A stretch of DNA of 64,000 nt, taken from assembly GCF_002289565.1 (NCBI RefSeq), contig NZ_NTFY01000060.1, positions 248,001-312,000 on the forward strand, read 5' to 3'. The notes under the pieces were generated by a model that was not told the DNA's origin, made no database searches, and saw only the letters and a list, made by a program, of their open reading frames with translations. The DNA comes from Rhodopirellula sp. SM50 (GTDB lineage Bacteria; Planctomycetota; Planctomycetia; Pirellulales; Pirellulaceae). The translations under genes and the position numbers were made by a program. Below are positions 36,136-44,996 of this stretch, one piece after another. The stretch's first letter is position 1. Each line of letters starts with the position of its first letter.

Positions 36136-37134
36136 TCAGAGGATCACGTCCTCGACACCCCGCCTCGGTGTCGGTTTGACTTCGCGACCGTGGCCCAGCC
36201 GTAGCAAGATTTGAGGGTAGGCCATGGTGCCGATCAACTTGGACAGCTTGGCGCGCAATCTGGGAATCTCGATCGGTTGGTTCAGGTACGACGCGTCGAC
36301 CGACCAGGCCGCACCCCGCAGCAAGATCTTGGCAAGTGCCTGGCCACACGCGACCCAATCCGCCGGCGTGTCTCCGTTGGTCCCGATGACGGCCAACAGC
36401 GGTGATCCTTCGGCGAGTTGTCGATCTTTGGCTGCTTGGCCGTCGCCCCAGTCGAAGGTGCGGACCGCCAGCCAACCGAAGTGCGACGCAAAATCGCCGA
36501 CGCCTTGTGAATAGCCCGGGATGCCGTCGCGTCGCGAGCTGGTGTTGGAATGAATCCATTTGGCAAGCTCGTGTCGAAACCGCTTGTCGCTGGCCTGCTC
36601 GCGATCACCCTCGCTGATCAAATCGGCAAGTGCGTGTTTCTCCCGATCGGAGTGGATCAAGTGAATCCATGCACCTTCGCTCTTCGCGTCATTGATCCAT
36701 TCGGTCTGCAATTGTGGATCGACGTCTTGCTTGCTAAAGGGGAACCGGTTGGTGCGTCGTTGGGGGATCGCTTCGAAGAGTTGCTGTTCGTCATCACTTG
36801 GCGCATAGGGTCCGGCGACCATCACCCGAGCGATAACGTTCTCCTCACGGCCGGGCGGAAGGATTCGTACCATGGTGGCGAGGGAATCGCAGTGGATCGC
36901 GAGCTTCAAGTGGAACAACGCCGCCCCGCAACTGATCGTCAGTTCGCGATTGCACGGATCGACCACGGGACACGCCCGGCTTAGGTCAGCCAGCAACTCC
37001 ACTTGGCCCGGCTTCAAACGGAACAGCCATGGCTGGGTGTTGTGGCCCGAGGGAGCCATGACCGCATGACCGACCATCTTGAGCAGGCGGTCGGAAAGCG
37101 TCAGAGAGGGTTTGGGTGGCGCAATCGTTGTCAT
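36136..37134 (-). CDS. Acg-type nitroreductase family protein
   Basis: A 332-aa flavin-type protein of the Acg subgroup of nitroreductases. MAPSGHNTQPWLFRL is the N-terminal flavin/substrate segment, and IPQRRTNRFPF is the family RRTNR motif. The region GVGDFASHFGWLAVRTFDW and the C-terminal GRGVEDVIL-like end are also typical. Acg of Mycobacterium is dormancy-regulated and may sequester FMN instead of reducing substrates. Nearby genes for DUF4112 and PA2169-type proteins suggest a stress-related neighbourhood. It ends 15 bp from the 97-bp tandem array. Confidence 0.87.
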   Translation of the reverse strand: MTTIAPPKPSLTLSDRLLKMVGHAVMAPSGHNTQPWLFRLKPGQVELLADLSRACPVVDPCNRELTISCGAALFHLKLAIHCDSLATMVRILPPGREENVIARVMVAGPYAPSDDEQQLFEAIPQRRTNRFPFSKQDVDPQLQTEWINDAKSEGAWIHLIHSDREKHALADLISEGDREQASDKRFRHELAKWIHSNTSSRRDGIPGYSQGVGDFASHFGWLAVRTFDWGDGQAAKDRQLAEGSPLLAVIGTNGDTPADWVACGQALAKILLRGAAWSVDASYLNQPIEIPRLRAKLSKLIGTMAYPQILLRLGHGREVKPTPRRGVEDVIL

Positions 37135-37496
37135 CGGGTCGTTGCCTGAATGAGAAGAATGAAATCGCCGAACAGACGATCGCCGAACAGACGTCGGCGC
37201 AGACTTTCCTACTTCATGGCGAAAGAACCGATCCTCACATGTTGCGCGTCATCGAGTGTTTGATCGATCACCGCCACTGGTTCTGTGATCGAATCACTTC
37301 CAACCACTTCAGTGTAGCGTCCACGGGCCGAGCAGGGAAAACTTTTCAGGGCGTCGTGAACCGATTCACAGGTTTGCAGCCGACGCCATGTGTCGCTTTG
37401 GCACATCAAGTGCGGTGGACGTTTCAGCAGCACTCGCATCGTTCACGCGGGGCGCACTCAAACCTTGACGGATGATCGTCCTTTCCCGTTGCCTCA
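37135..37496. other. Divergent intergenic region
   Basis: Between the minus-strand nitroreductase and the plus-strand DUF4112 gene; promoters for both are expected here. A short direct repeat, GATCGCCGAACAGACG-like, occurs at about 37163-37193. No gene seen. Confidence 0.5.
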
Positions 37497-37961
37497 ATGA
37501 GATTTGCAATGTCTGCCCAGGACTTGTCTGGCCTTCGACCGCTCGACGCAGAGGATCTGCAGCCCTCGAAGAACAAACCACAGGCCCAGAACGCTTCGGC
37601 GAATGACTCGGTCACACTTCGACGTGTGCAGCGGATCGCAAAACTGATGGACTCCTCGATGTCGATTCCAGGCACATCGATCCGATTCGGCCTGGACAGT
37701 GCGCTGGGATTGATCCCCGGTGTCGGAGACATCGGCACCGCAGCGGTAAGCAGTTGGATCCTCCTGCAAGCACGTCGGTCTGGCATGCCCAAACGTCGGC
37801 TTGCAAGGATGGCGGCGAATATCGTCATCGACCTGGCCGTCGGCGCCGTCCCGATCGCCGGTGACCTCTTCGACGTCTATTGGAAGTCCAATTTGCGGAA
37901 CGCCCGTCTGCTCGAAGACCACCTGTTGAAGAAGGTTGGCTCGACGGGCGTTGAGCGATAA
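37497..37961 (+). CDS. DUF4112 membrane protein
   Basis: A 154-aa protein. The first 35 residues are polar and disordered (alternative ATG at 37509). The DUF4112 core follows: RVQRIAKLMDSSMSIPGTSIRFGLDSALGLIPGVGDIG, then AAVSSWILLQARRSGMP and VIDLAVGAVPIAGDLFDVYWKSNLRNARLLEDHL. The two Gly/Pro-rich hydrophobic stretches (GLIPGVGD and GAVPIAGD) are family hallmarks and likely dip into or span the membrane. Function is unknown in all bacteria. Confidence 0.88.
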   Translation: MRFAMSAQDLSGLRPLDAEDLQPSKNKPQAQNASANDSVTLRRVQRIAKLMDSSMSIPGTSIRFGLDSALGLIPGVGDIGTAAVSSWILLQARRSGMPKRRLARMAANIVIDLAVGAVPIAGDLFDVYWKSNLRNARLLEDHLLKKVGSTGVER

Positions 37962-38100
37962 GCGGTCATCTTGCGGTGTTAGCGATCGAACTGGGGCGAT
38001 CGACTTCGGTAACCTTGCACCTTTCATCAAGGCGGGGGAGGGCAAACTTCCAGCCTACGAGCCGCCGATCACCGCAAGCTGGAAGTATTCGCCCTTGCTA

Positions 38101-38571
38101 TTACTTGTTCTTGTACGCATCTCGAAGGTCGCGGACTCGATCATGACCCGCCTTCACCTTTTCGTATTGTGCGGTGAGGACATCATTCATCGCGCTTCCA
38201 GCGGTTTCCTTCAGCACATCCTCGTAGGCTTCTTTGATGTGGTCTTCGCCACGTTCCGCTTCGATCAAAATCACGTGGGCGTCGCCACCGTTGAGCTTGC
38301 CGCGGATGTTGATCCAGATGCGATGGGTTTTTGCAGCGACGCTTCCATCGTCTTCCGCTTCTTCGCCGTTGAACTCAACGAGTCGTTGCAGTTCGCTGGC
38401 CATCGCCGAACGCTCATCGCCCAGTTCCTTGAACAACGTCTTCAGTTTTGGGTCGTTCAGCTCCTCGGCCGATTCGTGAAAGCCGTTGTAGGAGTCGATG
38501 TTGGCTCGGATCAGTTTCTGGAGCTTATTGATCGTCGATTGGTTCAAATCGTTCTTGGTTTCAAGTGCCAT
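38101..38571 (-). CDS. PA2169 family four-helix-bundle protein (DUF2383)
   Basis: A 156-aa helical protein. The start at 38571 (MALETKNDLNQSTINKLQ) is preferred to the longer frame. Four helices are evident: TINKLQKLIRANIDSYNGFHES, LKTLFKELGDERSAMASELQRL, HRIWINIRGKLNGGDAHVILIEAERGEDHIKEAYEDVL, and MNDVLTAQYEKVKAGHDRVRDL. Glu, His and Asp residues at repeated places (ERGEDH, GHDRVRD) would allow a ferritin-like metal site. The family is often found with stress genes. It lies close to the DUF4112 and nitroreductase genes. A repeat-B-like GCAAGCTGGAAG stretch at 38075-38086 precedes the stop side. Confidence 0.85.
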   Translation of the reverse strand: MALETKNDLNQSTINKLQKLIRANIDSYNGFHESAEELNDPKLKTLFKELGDERSAMASELQRLVEFNGEEAEDDGSVAAKTHRIWINIRGKLNGGDAHVILIEAERGEDHIKEAYEDVLKETAGSAMNDVLTAQYEKVKAGHDRVRDLRDAYKNK

Positions 38572-38781
38572 CGTTTGTGTTCCCGAAAGAAAATGGTTTG
38601 TTAAATGGGGGCACGGCGTTGCCGTGCGTTTCAATGAAACCTTGACGCAAAGACCGTGCCGTAGCAGTGGCCACGTCCATAAACGTCCCGTCGGAGCACC
38701 TTTCGGGTCTGTGCTCCGCGCGAAGATCGACCGGTCTGATGCCGAAGCGATCAGTGCTGGGATGTATCGGCCGCGCGTCGC

Positions 38782-39666
38782 CTACTTGTTTTGAACGAGC
38801 TTGGTTTCGGGATGGCTGTAGAGCCGGATCCAGTCGACGTGCATTCTGGCCGGTAAAGTCGCCGTGATTTTGTCCGGCGTGTCGAGTCCCGTGTAGGAGT
38901 GAGTCCAACTGCCGACGGCGACGTTCAAGATCGGATAGAACGGCTGGTGGTACTCTTTCATCTCTGGCGCCGTGATGTCCCAGGACCCAAACTCTTTCCC
39001 GTCCAAGAAGAACTTCATGTGCGTCGGTGTCCATGAGATCTTGTAGAGGTGATAATCCAGGTGCAGATCCACCGGTGCGTCGTACCATTCGACCAGACTC
39101 GTTTTTTGCTCGCCGACGCCGGCGAAGTGCAACGCGCAGTTGATTTGTCGGTGTTGCAGTCCTTTTGCGATGGCGTCTTTGCCGCCGATTTCCAGGATGT
39201 CGGCTTCACCGCACTTGGGCCAAACCGTTCCAGGGAAGCTGTTGCCGAGCATCCAGAATGCGGGCCAGATTCCGTCGGCCGTGTCGGGCACCTTGATCCG
39301 AGCCTCCAGGTCTCCGTACTGAAATGCGAATCGGCCGCGGGTGTGAATCCGTGCCGAGGTAAACGCATTGCCTCCGTAAGCTTCCCGTCGGGCTTCGATC
39401 ACCAGGTTGCCGTCGCGGAGGTAAGCGTTCTCAGGCCGATCGGTGTTGAACTCGAGTTGTCCGTTGCCGAACCCGTGCCCACCGACGTCGTAGCTCCAGA
39501 CGTTCCGGTCAAGCGATTCCCCGTCGAACTCTTGCGACCAGACGACCTTGTTTGCTGTCGACTCCTGGCACGACGCGGACGCCAGGAAGAAAGCGGATGA
39601 GGCAACGAACACGCCAATGCCTACGCAGAAACGAAATTCAGCCGGTCGCCGGTGACGAGAATTCAT
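38782..39666 (-). CDS. Glycoside hydrolase family 16 beta-glucanase-like enzyme
   Basis: A 294-aa secreted endo-hydrolase. The start at 39666 opens a signal peptide through ASSAFFLASASCQ. The GH16 jelly roll starts VVWSQEFDGESLDRNVW; the catalytic motif is GEADILEIGG (E-x-D-x-x-E), giving nucleophile and acid/base Glu. WPAFWMLG, DYHLYKISWTPTHMKFFLDG and MHVDWIRLY are further conserved strands. Laminarinases and related beta-1,3-glucanases share this form of the motif, as do some agarases and carrageenases, so the substrate is open. It fits the polysaccharide-breakdown theme. Its start lies 35 bp from a REP array. Confidence 0.93.
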   Translation of the reverse strand: MNSRHRRPAEFRFCVGIGVFVASSAFFLASASCQESTANKVVWSQEFDGESLDRNVWSYDVGGHGFGNGQLEFNTDRPENAYLRDGNLVIEARREAYGGNAFTSARIHTRGRFAFQYGDLEARIKVPDTADGIWPAFWMLGNSFPGTVWPKCGEADILEIGGKDAIAKGLQHRQINCALHFAGVGEQKTSLVEWYDAPVDLHLDYHLYKISWTPTHMKFFLDGKEFGSWDITAPEMKEYHQPFYPILNVAVGSWTHSYTGLDTPDKITATLPARMHVDWIRLYSHPETKLVQNK

Positions 39667-39724
39667 CGGGGAGTCTCTAGAGAAAAGAACGGTTGATAAG
39701 TAGGTCATGCTGTGCATGACAGAC

Positions 39725-39851
39725 GGCACGCACAGCGTGCCCTACGAATTGGCACGCACAGCGTGCCCTACGGATTGGCACGCACAGCGTGCCCTACGGA
39801 TTGGCACGCACAGCGTGCCCTACGGATTGGCACGCACAGCGTGCCCTACGG
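39725..39851. repeat. Left REP array, family C, five 26-bp units
   Basis: Units begin GGCACGCACAGCGTGCCCTA at 39725, 39751, 39777, 39803 and 39829, joined by CGGATT or CGAATT. All five have the ACA loop. The last unit runs into the 3' end of the transposase gene and supplies its TAG stop codon (39848-39846). Confidence 0.96.
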
Positions 39852-40421
39852 CTCTCCGGCTTCCTTGACGGCTTTGATATGCAACGGTGGTCGGTTGATT
39901 CCTTCGGTGTAGCAGCCCCAATGTTCCGGGTAGACTCCTTCGGTGACCCAGCGATGGAAGCTGGAGTGTGGCCAGTCCCTTGGGCACCGTACATACCCAT
40001 GCTTGACCGGATTCCAATGAATATAGTCGAAATGGTTCTGGAAATCATCTTCATCTTCGACGAGGTGCTCCCAATAGCGCGGTTGCCAAACCCCGTGCCT
40101 CCGCTGGCGTTGTTTGCTCTCTGTGACCGCGTGTTCTTCACCACCGATGGAAAGCCAGTGCTTCGTGAACTCCTTTTTGATCCAGCCGAGGCGTTTGGGG
40201 TACTCGCTGTCGCCACGCGGCAACGTCCAGAGCGTGTGCCAATGATCTGGTAACAAAACGATCGCATTGACCGTCATTGGCCACCGCATCATGCACCTGC
40301 GAAGCATGCTTCCGATCAACGCGATCGCTGTCTGTCGTCGAAACGTTGGCTGTCGCTCATAGGTCACGACGGTAAAGAAATACGTTCCGCCCGGCATAAA
40401 AAAGCGACGGTAATCCGGCAT
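39846..40421 (-). CDS. REP-associated tyrosine transposase (RAYT, Y1_Tnp/IS200-like)
   Basis: A 191-aa single-strand DNA nuclease of the IS200/IS605 TnpA superfamily, RAYT branch, which cuts REP hairpins in E. coli. The N-terminus YRRFFMPGGTYFFTVVTYER is typical. The HUH-type metal motif is LLPDHWHTLW (His-Trp-His). The helix with the catalytic Tyr reads FDYIHWNPVKHGYV, close to the RAYT YIHNNPVK motif. The gene appears complete and in frame. Its stop codon comes from the adjacent REP unit. Unlike insertion sequences, RAYTs are usually single-copy and vertically kept; flanking REP arrays are diagnostic. Confidence 0.95.
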   Translation of the reverse strand: MPDYRRFFMPGGTYFFTVVTYERQPTFRRQTAIALIGSMLRRCMMRWPMTVNAIVLLPDHWHTLWTLPRGDSEYPKRLGWIKKEFTKHWLSIGGEEHAVTESKQRQRRHGVWQPRYWEHLVEDEDDFQNHFDYIHWNPVKHGYVRCPRDWPHSSFHRWVTEGVYPEHWGCYTEGINRPPLHIKAVKEAGEP

Positions 40422-40498
40422 GATTCAACCTCCGTCGACCATGCGATCATGGTGAGTAGTGAGTAGTGAGTGAGTAGGTCATGCTGTGCATGACAGAC

Positions 40499-40728
40499 GG
40501 CACGCCCAGCGTGCCCTACGGCTTGGCACGCCCAGCGTGCCCTACGGCTTGGCACGCCCAGCGTGCCCTACGGCTTGGCACGCCCAGCGTGCCCTACGGC
40601 TTGGCACGCCCAGCGTGCCCTACGGCTTGGCACGCCCAGCGTGCCCTACGGCTTGGCACGCCCAGCGTGCCCTACGGCTTGGCACGCCCAGCGTGCCCTA
40701 CGGGTTGGCACGCACAGCGTGCCCTACT
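40499..40728. repeat. Right REP array, family C, nine 26-bp units
   Basis: Units start every 26 bp from 40499 to 40707. The first eight have the CCA loop (GGCACGCCCAGCGTGCC); the ninth, next to pgi, has ACA as in the left array. The ninth unit's CTA (40724-40726) is the TAG stop of pgi on the minus strand. Confidence 0.96.
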
Positions 40729-42358
40729 TGAGTGATCGGTAACGCTGGATCAGGGTGTTGGTGGAACTGTCGTGGTCGAGCGGTGCGTCGGCGGACTCGA
40801 GTTCGGGGACGATCTTCTTGGCCAGGACTTTGCCCAGCTCGACGCCCCACTGGTCGAACGGGTTGACTTGCCAGATCACCCCTTGGGTGAACACGCTGTG
40901 TTCATACAACGCGACCAGTTTGCCGAGCACCGCCGGCGTCAGCGTTTCGATCAGCAGCGTGTTGGAGGGGCGGTTGCCTTCGAAGACGCGGTGCGGTGCG
41001 AGCTCTTCCGACGTGCCTTCGGCCAGCACTTCCTCGCGCGTCTTGCCCATCGCCAACGCTTCGCCTTGGGCGAAGACGTTCGCACTCAATTTGTCGTGAT
41101 GATCGCCGATCGGATTGAGTGACTTGGCGAACGCGATGAAGTCGCAGGGAATCAAGTGCGTCCCTTGATGGATCAACTGATAGAACGAATGCTGGCCGTT
41201 GGTCCCCGGTTCGCCCCAGTAGATCGGACTGGTGTCGTAATCGACTCGGTCGCCGGCCAGCGTGACCGACTTGCCGTTGCTTTCCATCGTCAGTTGTTGC
41301 AGGTAGGCGGGGAAGCGATTGAGGTATTGATCGTAGGGCAGCACGGCGGTGGTTTGGGCGCCGAAGAAGTCGGTGTACCAGACGGTCAGCAGGCCCAGGA
41401 TCGCCGGCAGGTTCTCTTCCAGCGGTGCGGTCCGGTAGTGTTGGTCCATCTCATGGAACCCGGCAAGCATTTCGCGGAAGTGATCCGGGCCGACTGCCAG
41501 CATGGTGGACAGTCCGATCGCGGAGTCCATCGAGTAGCGTCCGCCGACCCAATCCCAAAACCCGAACATGTTGTCGGTGTCGATGCCAAACTCGGCGACT
41601 TGCTCGGCGTTGGTGGACAGGGCGACGAAATGTTTGGCGACGGCCGAATGATCCGCGCTGAGTTTTTCCAGCAGCCAGGTCCGCGCGGTGTGCGCGTTGG
41701 TCATCGTTTCTTGTGTGGTGAAGGTCTTCGACGCGATGATGAACAGGGTCTCGGCCGGGTTCAGATCGCGTGTCGCTTCGGCAAAATCGGTCCCGTCGAC
41801 GTTGGACACAAACCGCAACGTTAGATCACGATTGCTGTAATGTCGCAGCGCTTCGTAGGCCATCACCGGCCCGAGATCCGAGCCGCCGATGCCGACGTTG
41901 ACGATGTTGCGAATCCGCGCACCGGTGTGTCCGATCCATTGACCGCTGGTGACCGCATCGCAAAACGCGGACATCTTGTCCAGCACCGCGTGAACCTCGG
42001 GAACGACGTTTTTCCCTTCGAACTCGATCGTCGCATCGCGCGGCGCCCGCAGCGCCGTGTGTAACACCGCCCGGTCTTCGGTCGTGTTGATCTTTTCTCC
42101 CGTCATCATCGCCTCGATCCGCTCCTTCAACCCCGCCGCTTCGGCCAGCTTGATCAACAACGAAACGGTTTCGGCGTCGATGCGGTTCTTGGAATAATCC
42201 AAATACAGCCCGACCGCTTCGAGCGAGAGGGTTTGGCCACGTTGCGGATCGGCGGCAAACAGCTCTCGCAGATGCTTTGACTTGATTTGCTCGTAGTGGG
42301 CGTTCAAGTTTTTCCAAGCGTCCTGTGCGGTCAGACTTTGCGGCATGGTGGTGGTCAT
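40724..42358 (-). CDS. pgi: Glucose-6-phosphate isomerase
   Basis: A complete 544-aa Pgi, cytoplasmic, which interconverts glucose 6-phosphate and fructose 6-phosphate in glycolysis and gluconeogenesis. Signature one is [15 protein letters not shown]; signature two is [13 protein letters not shown], just after the catalytic-Glu segment [21 protein letters not shown] and SKTFTTQET are the phosphate-binding loops. Length matches the long bacterial form. The final residues (QRYRSLK) run straight into the REP array, whose TAG ends the protein. It is monocistronic. Confidence 0.97.
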   Translation of the reverse strand: MTTTMPQSLTAQDAWKNLNAHYEQIKSKHLRELFAADPQRGQTLSLEAVGLYLDYSKNRIDAETVSLLIKLAEAAGLKERIEAMMTGEKINTTEDRAVLHTALRAPRDATIEFEGKNVVPEVHAVLDKMSAFCDAVTSGQWIGHTGARIRNIVNVGIGGSDLGPVMAYEALRHYSNRDLTLRFVSNVDGTDFAEATRDLNPAETLFIIASKTFTTQETMTNAHTARTWLLEKLSADHSAVAKHFVALSTNAEQVAEFGIDTDNMFGFWDWVGGRYSMDSAIGLSTMLAVGPDHFREMLAGFHEMDQHYRTAPLEENLPAILGLLTVWYTDFFGAQTTAVLPYDQYLNRFPAYLQQLTMESNGKSVTLAGDRVDYDTSPIYWGEPGTNGQHSFYQLIHQGTHLIPCDFIAFAKSLNPIGDHHDKLSANVFAQGEALAMGKTREEVLAEGTSEELAPHRVFEGNRPSNTLLIETLTPAVLGKLVALYEHSVFTQGVIWQVNPFDQWGVELGKVLAKKIVPELESADAPLDHDSSTNTLIQRYRSLK

Positions 42359-42466
42359 CGGATCGAGGGGTTGGGGGTGGAGACGTCAGCAGGGCAGTTT
42401 AGCGATTCACGGGCATTTTTCGACCACGGACTCCAACGGGAATCCGCGACGGCTTCGCCAATCCAG

Positions 42467-42490
42467 ATTTGAGATTTGAGATTTGAGATT
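42467..42490. repeat. Short GAGATTT tandem repeat
   Basis: Three-plus copies of the heptamer GAGATTT lie in the gap between pgi and the PSD1 gene. CCAGATTTGAGATTT also occurs near 63866 beside another heptamer array. Confidence 0.8.
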
Positions 42491-42572
42491 TCCCGGGAAT
42501 TTGTAATGTTGGATGCATTGCGAGTAGACTGTCGTTGTTCCCGCCGGTCCTCTTTGCCCCGCAGATTCGCTT

Positions 42573-44996
42573 TTGATTTCAACGCCTTTTCCCTTTCGGA
42601 TCCTCCCGGTGGCCATGCTGGTTGCGTGGATGCCGCTGGGCGGGATTGCGGCGGCCGAGCGGCCGTTGTCCTTTAATCGCGACGTGCGGCCGATCTTGTC
42701 GGACAAGTGCTTCTTTTGTCACGGCCCGGAGGACAAACATCGTGCGGCCGATTTGCGGCTCGACCGGTCCGAGGCGGCTTACGGGGTGGCGATCGAACCC
42801 GGCAGTGCCGACGAGAGTGAATTGATCGCGCGGATCTTGGATCCCGATCCCGAGGTTCAGATGCCGCCGCCGGAGACCGGCAAACGCGTGACCGAAGCGG
42901 AATTGGACATCTTGCGGCGTTGGATCGACCAAGGCGCCCCGTACGAAGCCTATTGGGCCTATGTCAAACCCAGGCCCGTAGCCGTACCACAGCGTGCGGG
43001 TCCGGATCCCGGCGCGCGGGCGGAAGGCGTCGAGCCGGATGCCGGCATCATCGATCGGCTGGTACGGGCAGAGTTGTCGCGTGGTCCGCTGCAGCCCGCA
43101 CCGCGCGCGACGCATCGCGATCAGCTTCGTCGGCTCTACCTGGACCTGACCGGGCTTCCGCCGAGCTACGATCAGATCGCGGCCTTCGCCGCCGATGGTC
43201 GTCCCGACGCGTATGAACGCCGCGTCGACGCGTTGCTTGCCTCGCCCGCGTTCGGAGAACGCTTTGCCGAGTACTGGTTGGATCTGGTCCGCTTTGCCGA
43301 CACGGTCGGCTACCACGGCGATCAAGTCCACAACATCGCGCCGTACCGTGACTACGTGATCGATTCGATCAACGACAACCTATCGCTGGATCGTTTCAGC
43401 CGTGAACAACTGGCCGGCGACTTGTTGGAAAATCCGACGATCGAGCAGCAGATCGCCAGTGGATACAACCGCTTGCTGCAAACGACACACGAGGGTGGCC
43501 TGCAACCGAAAGAGTACTTGGCGATTTATGCCGCCGATCGCGTGCGCAATGTTTCTGCCGTTTGGATGGCCGCGACGATGGGCTGCGCACAGTGTCATGA
43601 TCACAAGTACGACCCGTACACGGCCAAGGACTTTTACTCGCTGGCCGCTTTCTTTGCCGATGTCGATGAAGAGAAACACTTTAAAAATGGTACCAACGCG
43701 CTGCCGACCCGCAGGGAACCGGAGATCGATGTGTTGGGGCGTACCGATCGGCTACGTCTGGCGGAATTAGACGCCGCGATCGAATCGGCTGAAGCGGAGG
43801 GGGATTCCGAGCTACTGCAGACGTTGCAAAAGGAACGTGCTGCGATCATCGCTCGCAAGCAGCGGACGATGGTCACCAAGTCGATTGAGCCGCGGACGGT
43901 TCGTTTCCTGCCGCGGGGGAACTGGTTGGACGAAAGCGGCGACGTGATGCAGCCCGCGGTCCCGGAATTTCTGGGGGACATCGGCGAGTTTGCCGGTTTG
44001 CCCGACGGGGCTCGGGCGACGCGTCTGGACTTGGCAAATTGGTTGTTTGACGTCGAACGGGGCATCGGCGGATTGACCGCACGCGTGTTTGCGAATCGGT
44101 TGTGGTACCTGTACAGCGGACGCGGCATCAGTCCGACGCTCGGCGATTTTGGCGGTCAGGGCAGGCCACCGACGAATCCAGAGCTATTGGATCATCTGGC
44201 CGGCGTCTTGATGGAATCCGGCTGGGACCTCAAGGCCACGGTTCGTCAAATCGTCACCAGCGAAACGTATCGCCAGGCGGTCGTGATGCAGGAAACACGT
44301 CGCACGCTGGATCCGTACAACGATCTGGCCGCGTCACAATCGGGACATCGCTTACCCGCCGAAACCGTACGCGATGCGGTGTTGGAAATGGCCGGGTTGC
44401 TGGATCATCAGGTCGGCGGACGGAGCGTGCGGCCGTATCAACCCAGTGGCTACTATCGGCATTTGAACTTTCCCGGGCGAATCTACACGCCTGACCAGGG
44501 ACGGATGCTGTGGCGGCGTGGCGTCTACACCCATTGGCAGCGTCAGTTCTTGCATCCGACGCTCAAAGCACTCGATGCACCGAGCCGCGAGGAATGCATG
44601 GCCGAGCGGCCGCGCAGCAACACACCGCTGGAAGCGTTGGCGTTATTGAACGACCCGACTTTCGTCATCGCTGCAAAAGCCTTTGCCGCCAGGGTGCTGC
44701 GGGAGAGCGACACGGCGACGTCGCCAACGTCCGCCATCGAGACAAGACTCAACACGGCGCTGCGGATCGCGATCGGCCGCGACGCCAATCAAACCGAACG
44801 TGTTGCGCTGACGCGATTGCTGGAGAGCGAAATCCAACGCTTTGAAAATGACCCGATTGCCTGCGACGCGTTTTTGGAAACACCCCGCGACGTCACGATT
44901 GCGTGGCCGGCCGAGACGCCCGATCCCGACCGCGCGGCCTGGTCCAGCGTCGCGCGGGCCGTCCTGAACTTGCACGAAACCCTGTACCGTCCCTGA
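42573..44996 (+). CDS. PSD1/PSCyt1 family protein (DUF1549-DUF1553)
   Basis: An 807-aa exported planctomycete protein. The frame begins with TTG at 42573; GTG 42609 and ATG 42615 are alternative starts, and TTG gives the best signal peptide (ending GGIAAA). The cytochrome-like PSCyt1 segment reads NRDVRPILSDKCFFCHGPED (CxxCH), followed by MPPPETGKRVTEAEL. DUF1549 follows (LRRLYLDLTGLPPS, FAEYWLDLVRFADT, and CAQCHDHKYDP, another CxxCH). DUF1553 is at about 470-790 (GGLTARVFANRLWYLYSGRG, RSNTPLEALALLNDP). These proteins are nearly always paired with DUF1501 proteins, as here with a TGATG overlap. Function is unproven; redox-linked polysaccharide use is often proposed. Confidence 0.92.
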   Translation: MISTPFPFRILPVAMLVAWMPLGGIAAAERPLSFNRDVRPILSDKCFFCHGPEDKHRAADLRLDRSEAAYGVAIEPGSADESELIARILDPDPEVQMPPPETGKRVTEAELDILRRWIDQGAPYEAYWAYVKPRPVAVPQRAGPDPGARAEGVEPDAGIIDRLVRAELSRGPLQPAPRATHRDQLRRLYLDLTGLPPSYDQIAAFAADGRPDAYERRVDALLASPAFGERFAEYWLDLVRFADTVGYHGDQVHNIAPYRDYVIDSINDNLSLDRFSREQLAGDLLENPTIEQQIASGYNRLLQTTHEGGLQPKEYLAIYAADRVRNVSAVWMAATMGCAQCHDHKYDPYTAKDFYSLAAFFADVDEEKHFKNGTNALPTRREPEIDVLGRTDRLRLAELDAAIESAEAEGDSELLQTLQKERAAIIARKQRTMVTKSIEPRTVRFLPRGNWLDESGDVMQPAVPEFLGDIGEFAGLPDGARATRLDLANWLFDVERGIGGLTARVFANRLWYLYSGRGISPTLGDFGGQGRPPTNPELLDHLAGVLMESGWDLKATVRQIVTSETYRQAVVMQETRRTLDPYNDLAASQSGHRLPAETVRDAVLEMAGLLDHQVGGRSVRPYQPSGYYRHLNFPGRIYTPDQGRMLWRRGVYTHWQRQFLHPTLKALDAPSREECMAERPRSNTPLEALALLNDPTFVIAAKAFAARVLRESDTATSPTSAIETRLNTALRIAIGRDANQTERVALTRLLESEIQRFENDPIACDAFLETPRDVTIAWPAETPDPDRAAWSSVARAVLNLHETLYRP

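Larger units (their letters stand above)
39701..40728. mobile_element. RAYT transposase flanked by two REP arrays
   Basis: A REP-associated tyrosine transposase gene (39846-40421) is bracketed by tandem REP units of 26 bp. The left array has five units starting at 39725; the right array has nine units starting at 40499. Each array is headed by the same TAGGTCATGCTGTGCATGAC (39701 and 40475) in the same orientation, so the two flanks are direct repeats about 774 bp apart. The unit palindrome is GGCACGC-aca-GCGTGCC on the left and GGCACGC-cca-GCGTGCC in eight of nine units on the right. Confidence 0.9.

Noticed and set aside
37116-37475. 119-codon plus-strand open frame
   Set aside because: It overlaps the nitroreductase start and its codon composition is unlike the neighbouring genes.
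33544-40728. Regular tandem repeats considered as CRISPR arrays
   Set aside because: Repeats are contiguous or separated by constant linkers, with no unique spacers, and no cas genes are present.
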